A DNA stretch of 46,656 nucleotides from positions 1-46,656 of the forward strand of contig DAITVZ010000037.1 in NCBI GenBank assembly GCA_036841525.1, written 5' to 3'. This DNA is from JAAYEA01 sp012689325 (GTDB taxonomy: Bacteria > Chloroflexota > Anaerolineae > JAAYEA01). Each line of letters starts with the position of its first letter. Position 1 is the first letter of the stretch. The translations under genes were made by a program, and so were the position numbers. Positions 1 through 5,631 of the stretch are shown here, piece after piece. The notes beneath the pieces were generated by a model, which saw only the letters and a list, made by a program, of their open reading frames with translations, did no database searches and was not told the DNA's origin.

Positions 1-1
1 G

Positions 2-52
2 CTGGCCCTGGCCGGCGTGGCCGAACAGGCCGCCGACGTCACCTATCGGTAG
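2..52 (+). CDS. C-terminal end of an unidentified protein (partial)
   Basis: An open frame enters from the left edge and ends at TAG 50-52, giving a 16-residue tail rich in Ala and Leu that ends in VTYR. A strong terminator follows directly, which supports this being the true end of a gene. The fragment is too short to assign a family. Confidence 0.55.
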   Translation: MALAGVAEQAADVTYR

Positions 53-73
53 AGCGTGGCCTGAGGGAAGCAC

Positions 74-112
74 AAGCCGGACAGGAGGGTTCCTTCTCCT
101 GTCCGGCTTTTC
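74..112 (+). terminator. Intrinsic terminator of the upstream gene
   Basis: A 14-bp stem (74-87 with 96-109, core CCGGACAGGAG) closes an 8-nt loop and runs into TTTTCT. It lies 22 nt after the stop of the partial gene and just before the 3' end of the convergent heparinase-like gene. Confidence 0.85.
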
Positions 113-132
113 TGCGTCAAAACGCCGCGACC

Positions 133-1941
133 CTATTTGGTCACGAGCCGCGCCCGTATCCGCGCCTTGGCTTGCGCCGCCGCGGGCAGGCGGACGGTGA
201 GCCGCTTGAGCGGCACAGGCTTGGCGTTGGCCTCGGACGCCTCCTGTAGCACCTCCAGCGCGAACTCGGCCCCCGCGGGCTCCTCGATGCGCAGCTCCAG
301 GTCATGCTTCTGCCCCCTGAGCCGGGCCGTTGGGCCGGCGACGCTGGCCTCCAGCCAGGTGACCAGCGCCTCCTCCGCGGCCAGCCCCTCGCCCCGGAAG
401 CGCAAGCTGTCCTCCAGCACCATCGTGCCCGCCTCGTCGCCCGCGGCGATCAGGACGAGGGAGCGCCGCAGCGAGTCCAGCTCCGGCACGGCATAGGCGC
501 CGGCGATCTCCATCTCGATCCGCTTTTCGGGCCCCTGTGAGGAGACGGCCACGATCTGGCCGCGCCGCTCCGCCCCGGTGGCCTGCAATTCCCCGCCCAC
601 CGCCGGCACGCTGTGGCCGAACGAGTTGGCAAAGATGTTCTCGTAACGCTGCGCGCTGAAATAGCTGCGGCTGTAGAGCCCCGGGCCCGGATCGCAGAGA
701 AAGGTCTCCCCGCCGGCGTGCAAGATCAGGGTGCCGACGTCGTTCTGGTTGTGGTTTTCGCCGTTGTGCCCCGCCTTGGCGGCCAGCACCACCAACGTCC
801 CGTCCGGCGCCGTGGCGGCCAGCCGCGCCACGCCCACATCCTCGGACAGGTGGTCGGCGATCGCGACGGTCTCCGGCCGCGCGCCGTCCCACCAGAGCAG
901 GTCGCGCCAGCTTCCAAAGCGGGCGGCGCGATCCGGCGCGGCCTCTTCCGGCCTGGCCAGCACGTTCACCAACGCGCTGACGCCGGTGCGCTCGGCCAGC
1001 CGCGTGATCAGGCCCGGCGAGAACTCGACCTCGGGGTGGCAATCGGCAAAGTTGGCATAATGTCCCGGCGAGAGCATCATGCGCAGGGGGTAGGTGGCGA
1101 TATCCCGCATCCGCGGCAGGGCCAGGATGTCGACCTCGCCGCCGGTCTTGAGCCGGAGCATCTCGCTAAAGGGGATCAAGTGGGAGAGCCCGTAGGACCA
1201 ATAGCCCACGCCCTCGTTGGAGCTGCCGCCCGCCTCGAAGCCTTTCGCCACAAAGATATCCAGCCCCGCCAGCACCAGCTCCAGCGCCCGGGCCAGCCGG
1301 TCGGGGTTGCTCTCCAGCAGCAGAAAAACGATCCCCATGCCGGCGTTGCAGACGCCGTTCCAGTTCATCTCGGCCCTGTACCAGCCATAGCGGTCATAGT
1401 GCGCCAGGTAGGGAGCCATCAGCCGCCGCTCGATCTCGTCGCGCGCGCGGGAGGCGACCTCCCCCTCGAGCTTGGCCTCCAGCGCCACGATCACCTCGGC
1501 CAGCGAGACCCCGGTCATCACCGCGCCCAGGTCGATCTCCACCCACTCGTGAGCGGGCATCACCCAGTTGGTCTCCTCGCAGATGCTCCAGATATAGTCC
1601 TGGAGGGTATCGAGGTACTCGTCCTTGCCCAGCAAGACCTGCAGCGCGGCCAGCCCCATCTTGGCGCGCTTTTGGAACAACGGGCCCTCATATCCCCGGC
1701 GCTCGCCGCGGCGGCGGAACTCGCGATAGAGGCTATAGGTGGTCTGGGGGATCTCGTTCAGCCCGGCAAGCTCGCGCTCCGCCGCCGCCAGCATCCGCTG
1801 CGCCATCGGGCGAGCGAGGGTCGCCGCCGGGTCTTGCGCCAGGGCGGCCAATTCGGGCATCAGGGACGCCACCGGCTCGGCGTCGGCCAGGATCGCCAGG
1901 ATCTCTTGCTTGCTCATGCTGAGCAGCTCGTTATCTTGCAT
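133..1941 (-). CDS. Heparinase II/III-family polysaccharide lyase
   Basis: This 602-aa protein has the two-part layout of heparinase II/III-like and oligo-alginate lyases. An all-helical toroid domain fills about residues 1-350, with motifs such as NWNGVCNAGM and a Glu/Gly-rich EGGSS-like stretch. A beta-sandwich follows, beginning with the hallmark GHNGENHNQNDVGT near residue 395, where the His/Asn cluster is typical of the family. No signal peptide is visible, so the enzyme is probably cytoplasmic and acts on imported uronic-acid oligosaccharides; the substrate cannot be read from the sequence. The ATG at 1941 follows a GGAGGAGG ribosome site. The gene stands alone, and its leader contains a dispersed repeat shared with the GNAT gene at 23908. 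Confidence 0.85.
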   Translation of the reverse strand: MQDNELLSMSKQEILAILADAEPVASLMPELAALAQDPAATLARPMAQRMLAAAERELAGLNEIPQTTYSLYREFRRRGERRGYEGPLFQKRAKMGLAALQVLLGKDEYLDTLQDYIWSICEETNWVMPAHEWVEIDLGAVMTGVSLAEVIVALEAKLEGEVASRARDEIERRLMAPYLAHYDRYGWYRAEMNWNGVCNAGMGIVFLLLESNPDRLARALELVLAGLDIFVAKGFEAGGSSNEGVGYWSYGLSHLIPFSEMLRLKTGGEVDILALPRMRDIATYPLRMMLSPGHYANFADCHPEVEFSPGLITRLAERTGVSALVNVLARPEEAAPDRAARFGSWRDLLWWDGARPETVAIADHLSEDVGVARLAATAPDGTLVVLAAKAGHNGENHNQNDVGTLILHAGGETFLCDPGPGLYSRSYFSAQRYENIFANSFGHSVPAVGGELQATGAERRGQIVAVSSQGPEKRIEMEIAGAYAVPELDSLRRSLVLIAAGDEAGTMVLEDSLRFRGEGLAAEEALVTWLEASVAGPTARLRGQKHDLELRIEEPAGAEFALEVLQEASEANAKPVPLKRLTVRLPAAAQAKARIRARLVTK

Positions 1942-1955
1942 TTCTGCCCTCCTCC

Positions 1956-2099
1956 GAAAATAGACTCACGGCGTCATTCCGAGGTCCTCCGAGGAATCTC
2001 CCGCTGCGGTGGCGTGGAGACCCCTTCGGCGGACCTCGGGGTGACATGGCTGTGCATTTTCATCCGCAACGGTGAGCCGCGGCTCATAGCCAACTCCTC
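1956..2099 (-). repeat. Dispersed leader repeat, copy A
   Basis: Read on the minus strand, this begins with a 46-nt block (2099-2054) that matches 23722-23767 at 45 of 46 positions and contains the palindrome GAGCCGCGGCTC. A hairpin element follows, bounded by GTCACCCCGAGGTC and its imperfect complement at 1973. It ends with GAGTCTATTTTC immediately before the ribosome site of the heparinase-like gene. Copy B has the same modules in the same order before an unrelated gene. Confidence 0.8.
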
Positions 2100-2150
2100 C
2101 GTGATCGGTTGACGAGCCCATCATACTCGCAAATGTCAAGTGGGGCCAAC

Positions 2151-2332
2151 AGGGCTTGTGCCAAGTCGTGTTTGCCAAACCAGATTGGCCACAAACGCCA
2201 CCCTGAGCGCGGCATTCCATGCCGCAGTCGAAGGGTGGCCAGATGGCACGCTTCGACTGCCGCATTCCATGCGGCGCTCAGCGTGCAGAAACCGCACATT
2301 CCCCAAGAGAGATCGGACTTTGCCCAAGCCCT
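2151..2332. mobile_element. MITE-like inverted-repeat element, copy 1
   Basis: The 17-bp ends AGGGCTTGTGCCAAGTC (2151-2167) and its complement at 2316-2332 match at 15 of 17 positions. Inside, CTGAGCGC and GCGCTCAG close a cloverleaf of three hairpins: GCGGCAT-TCC-ATGCCGC, AGTCGAAG/CTTCGACT and GCCGCAT-TCC-ATGCGGC. There is no coding capacity. On both sides the flanks continue as a looser inverted repeat that reaches an outward-facing TTGACA (complement at 2134-2139, and 2352-2357). The second copy at 11363-11581 has nearly the same ends. Confidence 0.75.
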
Positions 2333-2351
2333 GGGTGGGCCAATCTGGGAC

Positions 2352-2380
2352 TTGACAAACCGCGCGGGATATGGTATAAT
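2352..2380 (+). promoter_or_regulatory. Consensus sigma-70-type promoter of the redox/selenoprotein operon
   Basis: TTGACA at 2352-2357 and TATAAT at 2375-2380 are both perfect boxes with an ideal 17-bp spacer. The -35 box lies in the outer flank of the inverted-repeat element. Transcription should start near 2387, just before the G/C-tract operator. Confidence 0.85.
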
Positions 2381-2390
2381 CCCGCAATAC

Positions 2391-2417
2391 GGTAGGGGGG
2401 TATGCTACCCCCGGTAG
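2391..2417 (+). promoter_or_regulatory. Putative CsoR/CstR-type operator
   Basis: Directly after the expected transcription start lies GGTAGGGGGGTATGCTACC followed by CCCGGTAG. A G-tract is bracketed by GGTAG/CTACC half-sites, and a second CTACC/GGTAG pair overlaps it. G/C tracts framed by short A/T-containing inverted repeats are the usual target of the CsoR/RcnR/CstR repressor family, and a member of that family is encoded at 3839. Binding is inferred, not shown. Confidence 0.6.
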
Positions 2418-2437
2418 CCGATGTGGAGGATGGAGCC

Positions 2438-2707
2438 ATGATGCGCTGGACATATGACATCTCTCGCCATTCTCTTGGGGAAATCCTCGAGGCCATGCGC
2501 TCCCGCGGCTTTGCCGCGGCCGACGCCGACTCCCGCGTCCTGTTTTGCGACCAGGAGGGGGGCTGCTTCTTTGATGACGCGCCGGATCCGTATCAGGAAG
2601 CGCTCAAGGGCATCCTGAACAAGAGAGGTCAAGATGGCTGGGAACTGGTTCAGATCGCTTTTCGACAAAAGGAACTCATCTGCTTCTGGCGCAAGCCAGC
2701 AGAATAA
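2438..2707 (+). CDS. Small conserved-type protein, first gene of redox operon
   Basis: An 89-aa acidic soluble protein. The C-terminal part, with NKRGQDGWELVQIAF and FWRK, resembles the small DUF4177-like fold in which a helix is followed by GWELV and a final strand, but this match is by eye only. ATG 2438 is preferred over an upstream in-frame start because GGAGGATGGAG lies just before it and the operator would otherwise be translated. It is the first gene behind the 2352 promoter and lies 16 nt before the thioredoxin gene. Its function is unknown; its place in the operon suggests a role in thiol or metal stress. Confidence 0.65.
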   Translation: MMRWTYDISRHSLGEILEAMRSRGFAAADADSRVLFCDQEGGCFFDDAPDPYQEALKGILNKRGQDGWELVQIAFRQKELICFWRKPAE

Positions 2708-2723
2708 CAAGGAGGAAAAGGAC

Positions 2724-3062
2724 ATGTCGGAGACCAAAGAGGCCGTGCTGCACGTGGAGAGCGCCGATTTTCAGGCCAAGGTGTTGGATGCGGGACTGCC
2801 CGCGCTGGTGGACTTTTGGGCGCCGTGGTGCTTCCCGTGCCGGATGATTGGCCCCACCATCGAGGAGCTGGCCAAGGAATACGACGGCCGCGCGGTCGTG
2901 GCCAAAGTCAATACCGATAACAGCGGCGAGCTGGCCCAATCCTACGGGATTCAGGGCATCCCTTCCATGCTCTTCTTCAAGGGCGGCCAGGTGGTGGATC
3001 GCGTCACCGGCGCCGTGCCCAAGAGCGTGCTGGTCGGCAAGCTGGACGCGCTGCTCAAGTAG
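2724..3062 (+). CDS. Thioredoxin with WCFPC active site
   Basis: The 112-aa protein is a complete thioredoxin fold. VDFWAPW leads into the redox pair C36-x-x-C39, and GIPSMLFFKGG carries the cis-proline strand. The family normally has WCGPC. Here Phe replaces Gly between the cysteines, which is expected to alter the redox potential or partner choice. The ATG at 2724 is chosen because AAGGAGGAAAAGG precedes it; a longer frame reaches back to 2634 but overlaps the previous gene. It probably supplies electrons to, or works alongside, the selenoprotein encoded 60 nt downstream. Confidence 0.9.
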   Translation: MSETKEAVLHVESADFQAKVLDAGLPALVDFWAPWCFPCRMIGPTIEELAKEYDGRAVVAKVNTDNSGELAQSYGIQGIPSMLFFKGGQVVDRVTGAVPKSVLVGKLDALLK

Positions 3063-3122
3063 GCTGTCAAACCCTGGGGGCTGGCCGGTGCAGGCCAGCC
3101 CACGTTTATCCATGAGGGCCTG

Positions 3123-3545
3123 ATGAAATCCATCGTCCCGGCGCTGCGCGAAAACGCCTTCTATATCCTGCTCTTTGGCCTGATCGGCCTGGGCTTTCTG
3201 GTGCTGCGCACCACGGCCACCCCGATCGCCTCGCTGCAAGAGCTGGATGCGCTGCTGCAGGGCGGCAAGCCCTCGCTCATTGAGCTCTATAGCAACACCT
3301 GAAGCGGCTGCCTGCTGGCCAAGCCCATGGTCGATGGGCTGGAACGCGAGTTGGGCGAGCGCGCGCAGGTCATCCGCCTGAACGTCACCAGCCCGCTGGG
3401 ACGCCAGGCCGGCGCGCGCTATCAGGCGCGCTTCGTTCCTACCTTTGTCGTCACCGATGGACGGGGCAACGTCGTGTTGAACCGGGGCGGGCGTCCCAGC
3501 AAGCAGGAGCTGCTCGACGCCGTGCTGGCCGCCGCCGCCCCCTGA
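3123..3545 (+). CDS. Membrane-anchored thioredoxin-like selenoprotein (UxxC)
   Basis: Reading through the in-frame TGA at 3300-3302 gives a 140-aa protein. An N-terminal membrane segment lies at about residues 11-29 (FYILLFGLIGLGFLVL). The thioredoxin-like domain has IELYSNT, then U60-S-G-C63, and FVPTFVV with the cis-proline. The UGA falls exactly where the first catalytic Cys of CxxC is expected. A SECIS-like hairpin begins 16 nt downstream with a GGUCG loop. Translation stopping at UGA would leave only the anchor, and the downstream part alone would lose the active site. The start at 3123 has GAGGG four nt upstream. By inference the redox centre lies next to the membrane and handles thiol or peroxide substrates. 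The alternative, a nonsense mutation, is made unlikely by the hairpin and by two more such genes in the window. Confidence 0.8.
3319..3342 (+). promoter_or_regulatory. Bacterial SECIS element in the thioredoxin-like gene
   Basis: AGCCCAT (3322-3328) pairs with ATGGGCT (3334-3340), and CC/GG extends the helix past a bulged A. The apical loop is GGTCG. The GU of the loop lies about 28 nt after the UGA, inside the usual range for bacterial SECIS. GGUC in the loop matches the SelB-contacting loop known from Escherichia coli formate dehydrogenase mRNAs. Confidence 0.8.
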
Positions 3546-3566
3546 TTCCCACACCTGGAGGAAACC

Positions 3567-3770
3567 ATGCCGATCTACGAGTATCAGTGCACCGCCTGCG
3601 GCAACAAGTTCGACAAGTTTGTCCGGCCGACCGCCGAGCCGCAAGAGGTGGCCTGCCCCAAGTGCGGCTCGCTCAAAACCGAAAAGACCTTCTCTGTGTT
3701 TGGCGTCTCTGGCGGGACCAGGGGCGCGGGCTCGACGAGCTCTAGCTCGTGCGGCCCCACCGGTGGCTGA
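3567..3770 (+). CDS. FmdB-family zinc ribbon protein
   Basis: A 67-aa protein starting MPIYEYQC, with C8-x-x-C11 and C30-x-x-C33 forming a single zinc ribbon, then a Gly/Ser-rich tail. This is the standard FmdB/CxxC regulatory-type small protein, whose molecular role is not settled. The ATG follows TGGAGG. It lies 21 nt after the selenoprotein gene in the same operon. Confidence 0.85.
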   Translation: MPIYEYQCTACGNKFDKFVRPTAEPQEVACPKCGSLKTEKTFSVFGVSGGTRGAGSTSSSSCGPTGG

Positions 3771-3784
3771 AGGTTCTAATGGTG

Positions 3785-3805
3785 GGGAAGGCGGTTCGCC
3801 TTCCC
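3785..3805 (+). other. Intra-operon hairpin before the repressor gene
   Basis: GGGAAGGCG pairs perfectly with CGCCTTCCC across a GTT loop. It is followed by AAAAG rather than a T-run, so it is more likely an mRNA processing or stability element between the FmdB-like gene and the repressor gene than a terminator. Confidence 0.5.
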
Positions 3806-3838
3806 AAAAGTAGTCGTGCGGGTCAAGAGGGTTGTGCC

Positions 3839-4123
3839 ATGTCGGAACCAATGGAGGGCGCGCCTGAGGCGTTGCAGACGGACCTGATGCGCCGCCTGCG
3901 TCGCATCGAGGGCCAGGCTCAGGGCGTCCAAAAGATGATCGAGGAAAAGCGCGGCTGCGACGAGATCTTTAACCAGCTCAAGTCGATCCATGCGGCGACC
4001 TATGGCGCTTGCCTGGCGCTGATGCGCCAGTACGCCCTGGAATGCATGGCTGATGCGGGCGGCAAATCGCGCGAGCAGGCGCTGGACGACATGATGAGCC
4101 TGTTCCTCAAGCTGCCGAGCTAG
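3839..4123 (+). CDS. CsoR/CstR-family repressor with Cys-Tyr-Cys sensing site
   Basis: The 94-aa all-helical protein carries the family core RRLRRIEGQAQGVQKMIEE. Copper-sensing CsoR uses a Cys, a His 25 residues later and a Cys four residues after that. Here the positions are C40, Y65 and C69, so both cysteines remain but the metal-binding His is Tyr. Retaining two cysteines 29 apart without the His is the pattern of the persulfide sensor CstR, so sulfur or oxidant sensing by disulfide or polysulfide formation is more likely than copper sensing. An additional Cys lies at residue 58. The ATG at 3839 has AAGAGG upstream. It probably represses its own operon through the G-tract site at 2391-2417. 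Confidence 0.85.
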   Translation: MSEPMEGAPEALQTDLMRRLRRIEGQAQGVQKMIEEKRGCDEIFNQLKSIHAATYGACLALMRQYALECMADAGGKSREQALDDMMSLFLKLPS

Positions 4124-4145
4124 GGGCGAGAAGAGGGGAGAAACG

Positions 4146-4325
4146 TTGGACCTATCGAACCTGAAGTGGACGGACCTGGCCCCCGTGGCGGCCTTTGTCC
4201 TCTATATCGTCGTGATGCGCGTCATCTTGCCCAAGCTGGGGGTCTCCACCTGAATGTCCCCCACTTGCCAGGCGGAGGATCCGCCGGCCGAGGACCACGA
4301 GGCTCCCGCGCCCGAGAGCGAGTAG
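4146..4325 (+). CDS. Small single-pass membrane protein with candidate selenocysteine
   Basis: Starting from TTG 4146, preceded by GAGGGGAG, and reading through TGA 4251-4253, a 59-aa product results. It has one membrane helix (residues about 12-31, LAPVAAFVLYIVVMRVILP), then GVST-U36-MSPTC41, and an acidic Pro/Glu tail. Sec and Cys are four residues apart, so a selenenylsulfide is conceivable. A 9-10-bp hairpin follows the UGA at SECIS distance. The TAG at 4323 lies 9 nt before a strong terminator, so the operon includes the stretch after the UGA. I know no named family for it. If the UGA is a stop, the product would be a 35-aa membrane peptide. Confidence 0.6.
4267..4288 (+). promoter_or_regulatory. 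Candidate SECIS hairpin in the small membrane protein gene
   Basis: GGCGGA (4271-4276) pairs with TCCGCC (4280-4285) around a GGA loop. The helix continues with GCC/GGC past one bulged A. The loop begins 23 nt after the UGA and carries the G residues required in bacterial SECIS loops, though not the full GGUC seen in the other two. Confidence 0.6.
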
Positions 4326-4333
4326 CAAAAAAT

Positions 4334-4373
4334 GAGCCCCCAGAGGTCTCCAGACTTCTGGGGGCTTGTGTTT
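4334..4373. terminator. Bidirectional terminator between convergent genes
   Basis: AGCCCCCAGA (4335-4344) pairs perfectly with TCTGGGGGCT (4357-4366). A-rich sequence (CAAAAAA) lies on the left, and TGTGTTT lies on the right. It can serve the selenoprotein operon from the left and the L,D-transpeptidase gene, whose stop is at 4372, from the right. Confidence 0.75.
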
Positions 4374-5427
4374 ACTTGTGGATGACCACCCGCGAGCCGG
4401 GGTTGTCATCGCTGGCCTGCACGTTGGGCCACCCCTCCGGCACCTGCGGCCCCGTCCAGTAATAGAGCCACTCCGCCGCATCCAGCGGCAAGTTGACGCA
4501 GCCGTGGCTGCGCGGGCGGCCAAAGTCGTTGTGCCAATAGGCCCCGTGCAGCGAGTAGCTCAGGTGGAAGTACATCACCCAGGGCACGTCTGGGGTCTCG
4601 TAATCCTCCCCGGTCATGGTCTGCTTGAGCAGCTTGAGATAAATGTAATAGATCCCCTCGATGGTGGGGAACTGGGCCGAGCCGGAGGAGATCTTGGTGG
4701 TCAGCACCGGCTTGTCGCCTTCGTAGGCCACCAGCGTCTGCGTGGTCAGGTTGACGTCGATCCACCGTTCCGGCGTGGGCGTGGCCGTGGGCGTCGAGGT
4801 GAAGGTCTCCGTCGGCGTCGGCGTAAAGGTCGAGGTGATCGTCGGCGTGTGGGTGCGCGTGGGCGTCGAGGTGATGGTGGGCGTCTCCGTCACCGTGGGC
4901 GTGGCTGTCTCGGTCGGTGTATGGGTGGGCGTGCCCGTCGCGGTGGCCGTGGGGGACGCGGTGGCTGTGGGCGTCTGGGTGGGCGGAAAGATCTGGGACC
5001 AGAAGGCGTTGGTGCTGCGCGCCGCCAGCAGGCCCCCCGCGCCGATGCTGAGCACGAACAGCGCCGCCAGGATGGCGATCACGGCCCAACGCGGCAGGCT
5101 TTTGCCGCGCGCCGGGGCCAGCTTCCAGGTGGAAAAGCGGGGATCTTGGGGCGCGCGCCGCTCCAGCAGGAGCCGTCGCGCCTCGCGCAGCGCCGCCCGG
5201 GCCTGCGCGTTCTGCGGGTCCACTTCGAGCGCCTTGGCGATGTGCGCCATCCGCTCGCTCAGGTCGTCGCTGGCCTCAGCCAGCCCCAGCCGGGCCTCGA
5301 TGTTGCGCGGGTCGACCTGGAGCGCCGCAGCGAACATCCGCCGCGCCCGGTCGCGCCGCCCTTTATCCAGCAGCGTCCGCCCTTGCTCGATCAAGAGCTT
5401 GGCGTGATCGATTGCCTCCGACTCCAT
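4372..5427 (-). CDS. TPR-headed, membrane-anchored L,D-transpeptidase (YkuD)
   Basis: The 351-aa protein has an N-terminal TPR-like helical region (about residues 1-90, two repeats with ALQVDPRN and ALEVDPQN). A membrane helix follows near 112-132 and a Thr/Pro-rich stalk at about 146-218. A C-terminal YkuD catalytic domain contains HGAYWHNDFG and the active-site motif SHGCVNL with catalytic C310. The TPR head should face the cytoplasm and the transpeptidase should act on peptidoglycan outside, with the stalk spanning the wall. The enzyme forms 3-3 crosslinks or attaches proteins. The gene is divergent from the nucleotidyltransferase fusion at 5632, with overlapping promoters. Confidence 0.9.
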   Translation of the reverse strand: MESEAIDHAKLLIEQGRTLLDKGRRDRARRMFAAALQVDPRNIEARLGLAEASDDLSERMAHIAKALEVDPQNAQARAALREARRLLLERRAPQDPRFSTWKLAPARGKSLPRWAVIAILAALFVLSIGAGGLLAARSTNAFWSQIFPPTQTPTATASPTATATGTPTHTPTETATPTVTETPTITSTPTRTHTPTITSTFTPTPTETFTSTPTATPTPERWIDVNLTTQTLVAYEGDKPVLTTKISSGSAQFPTIEGIYYIYLKLLKQTMTGEDYETPDVPWVMYFHLSYSLHGAYWHNDFGRPRSHGCVNLPLDAAEWLYYWTGPQVPEGWPNVQASDDNPGSRVVIHK

Positions 5428-5510
5428 GCCTGCACCCTACCCATTGCCCACGGAATGGCGTCCCCGCTATCCTGACGTTGGGCCCCGCCCATTTGTTTCA
5501 AGCAACCCGT

Positions 5511-5539
5511 ATTTTACCATAGTTGGCCCCAAACCCCAA
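5511..5539 (-). promoter_or_regulatory. Promoter of the L,D-transpeptidase gene
   Basis: On the minus strand a -35 TTGGGG (5539-5534) and a -10 TAAAAT (5516-5511) are spaced 17 bp apart, about 85 nt upstream of the ATG. The -35 box abuts the -35 box of the divergent promoter at 5540. Confidence 0.5.
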
Positions 5540-5568
5540 TTGCCACTTTGCGCGCAGTGTGGTATATT
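5540..5568 (+). promoter_or_regulatory. Promoter of the mannose-1-phosphate guanylyltransferase operon
   Basis: TTGCCA (5540-5545) and TATATT (5563-5568) are separated by 17 bp, about 60 nt before the ATG at 5632. It is back to back with the minus-strand promoter. Confidence 0.6.
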
Positions 5569-5631
5569 ACCCGCAGAGAGCGCCGCCAGGCGCCCTCGGG
5601 GACTAGTCTACGTGGTGGAGGTCATGAAGCT

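Noticed and set aside
2100..2437. Several overlapping short frames on both strands
   Set aside because: They run through the inverted-repeat element and promoter and encode no recognisable protein.
3327..3545. Independent 72-aa gene after the UGA in the thioredoxin-like gene
   Set aside because: It lacks a ribosome site and the active site, and its ATG lies inside the SECIS hairpin.
4742..5407. Val/Gly repeat protein on the plus strand
   Set aside because: It is the reverse reading of the Thr/Pro stalk of the L,D-transpeptidase.
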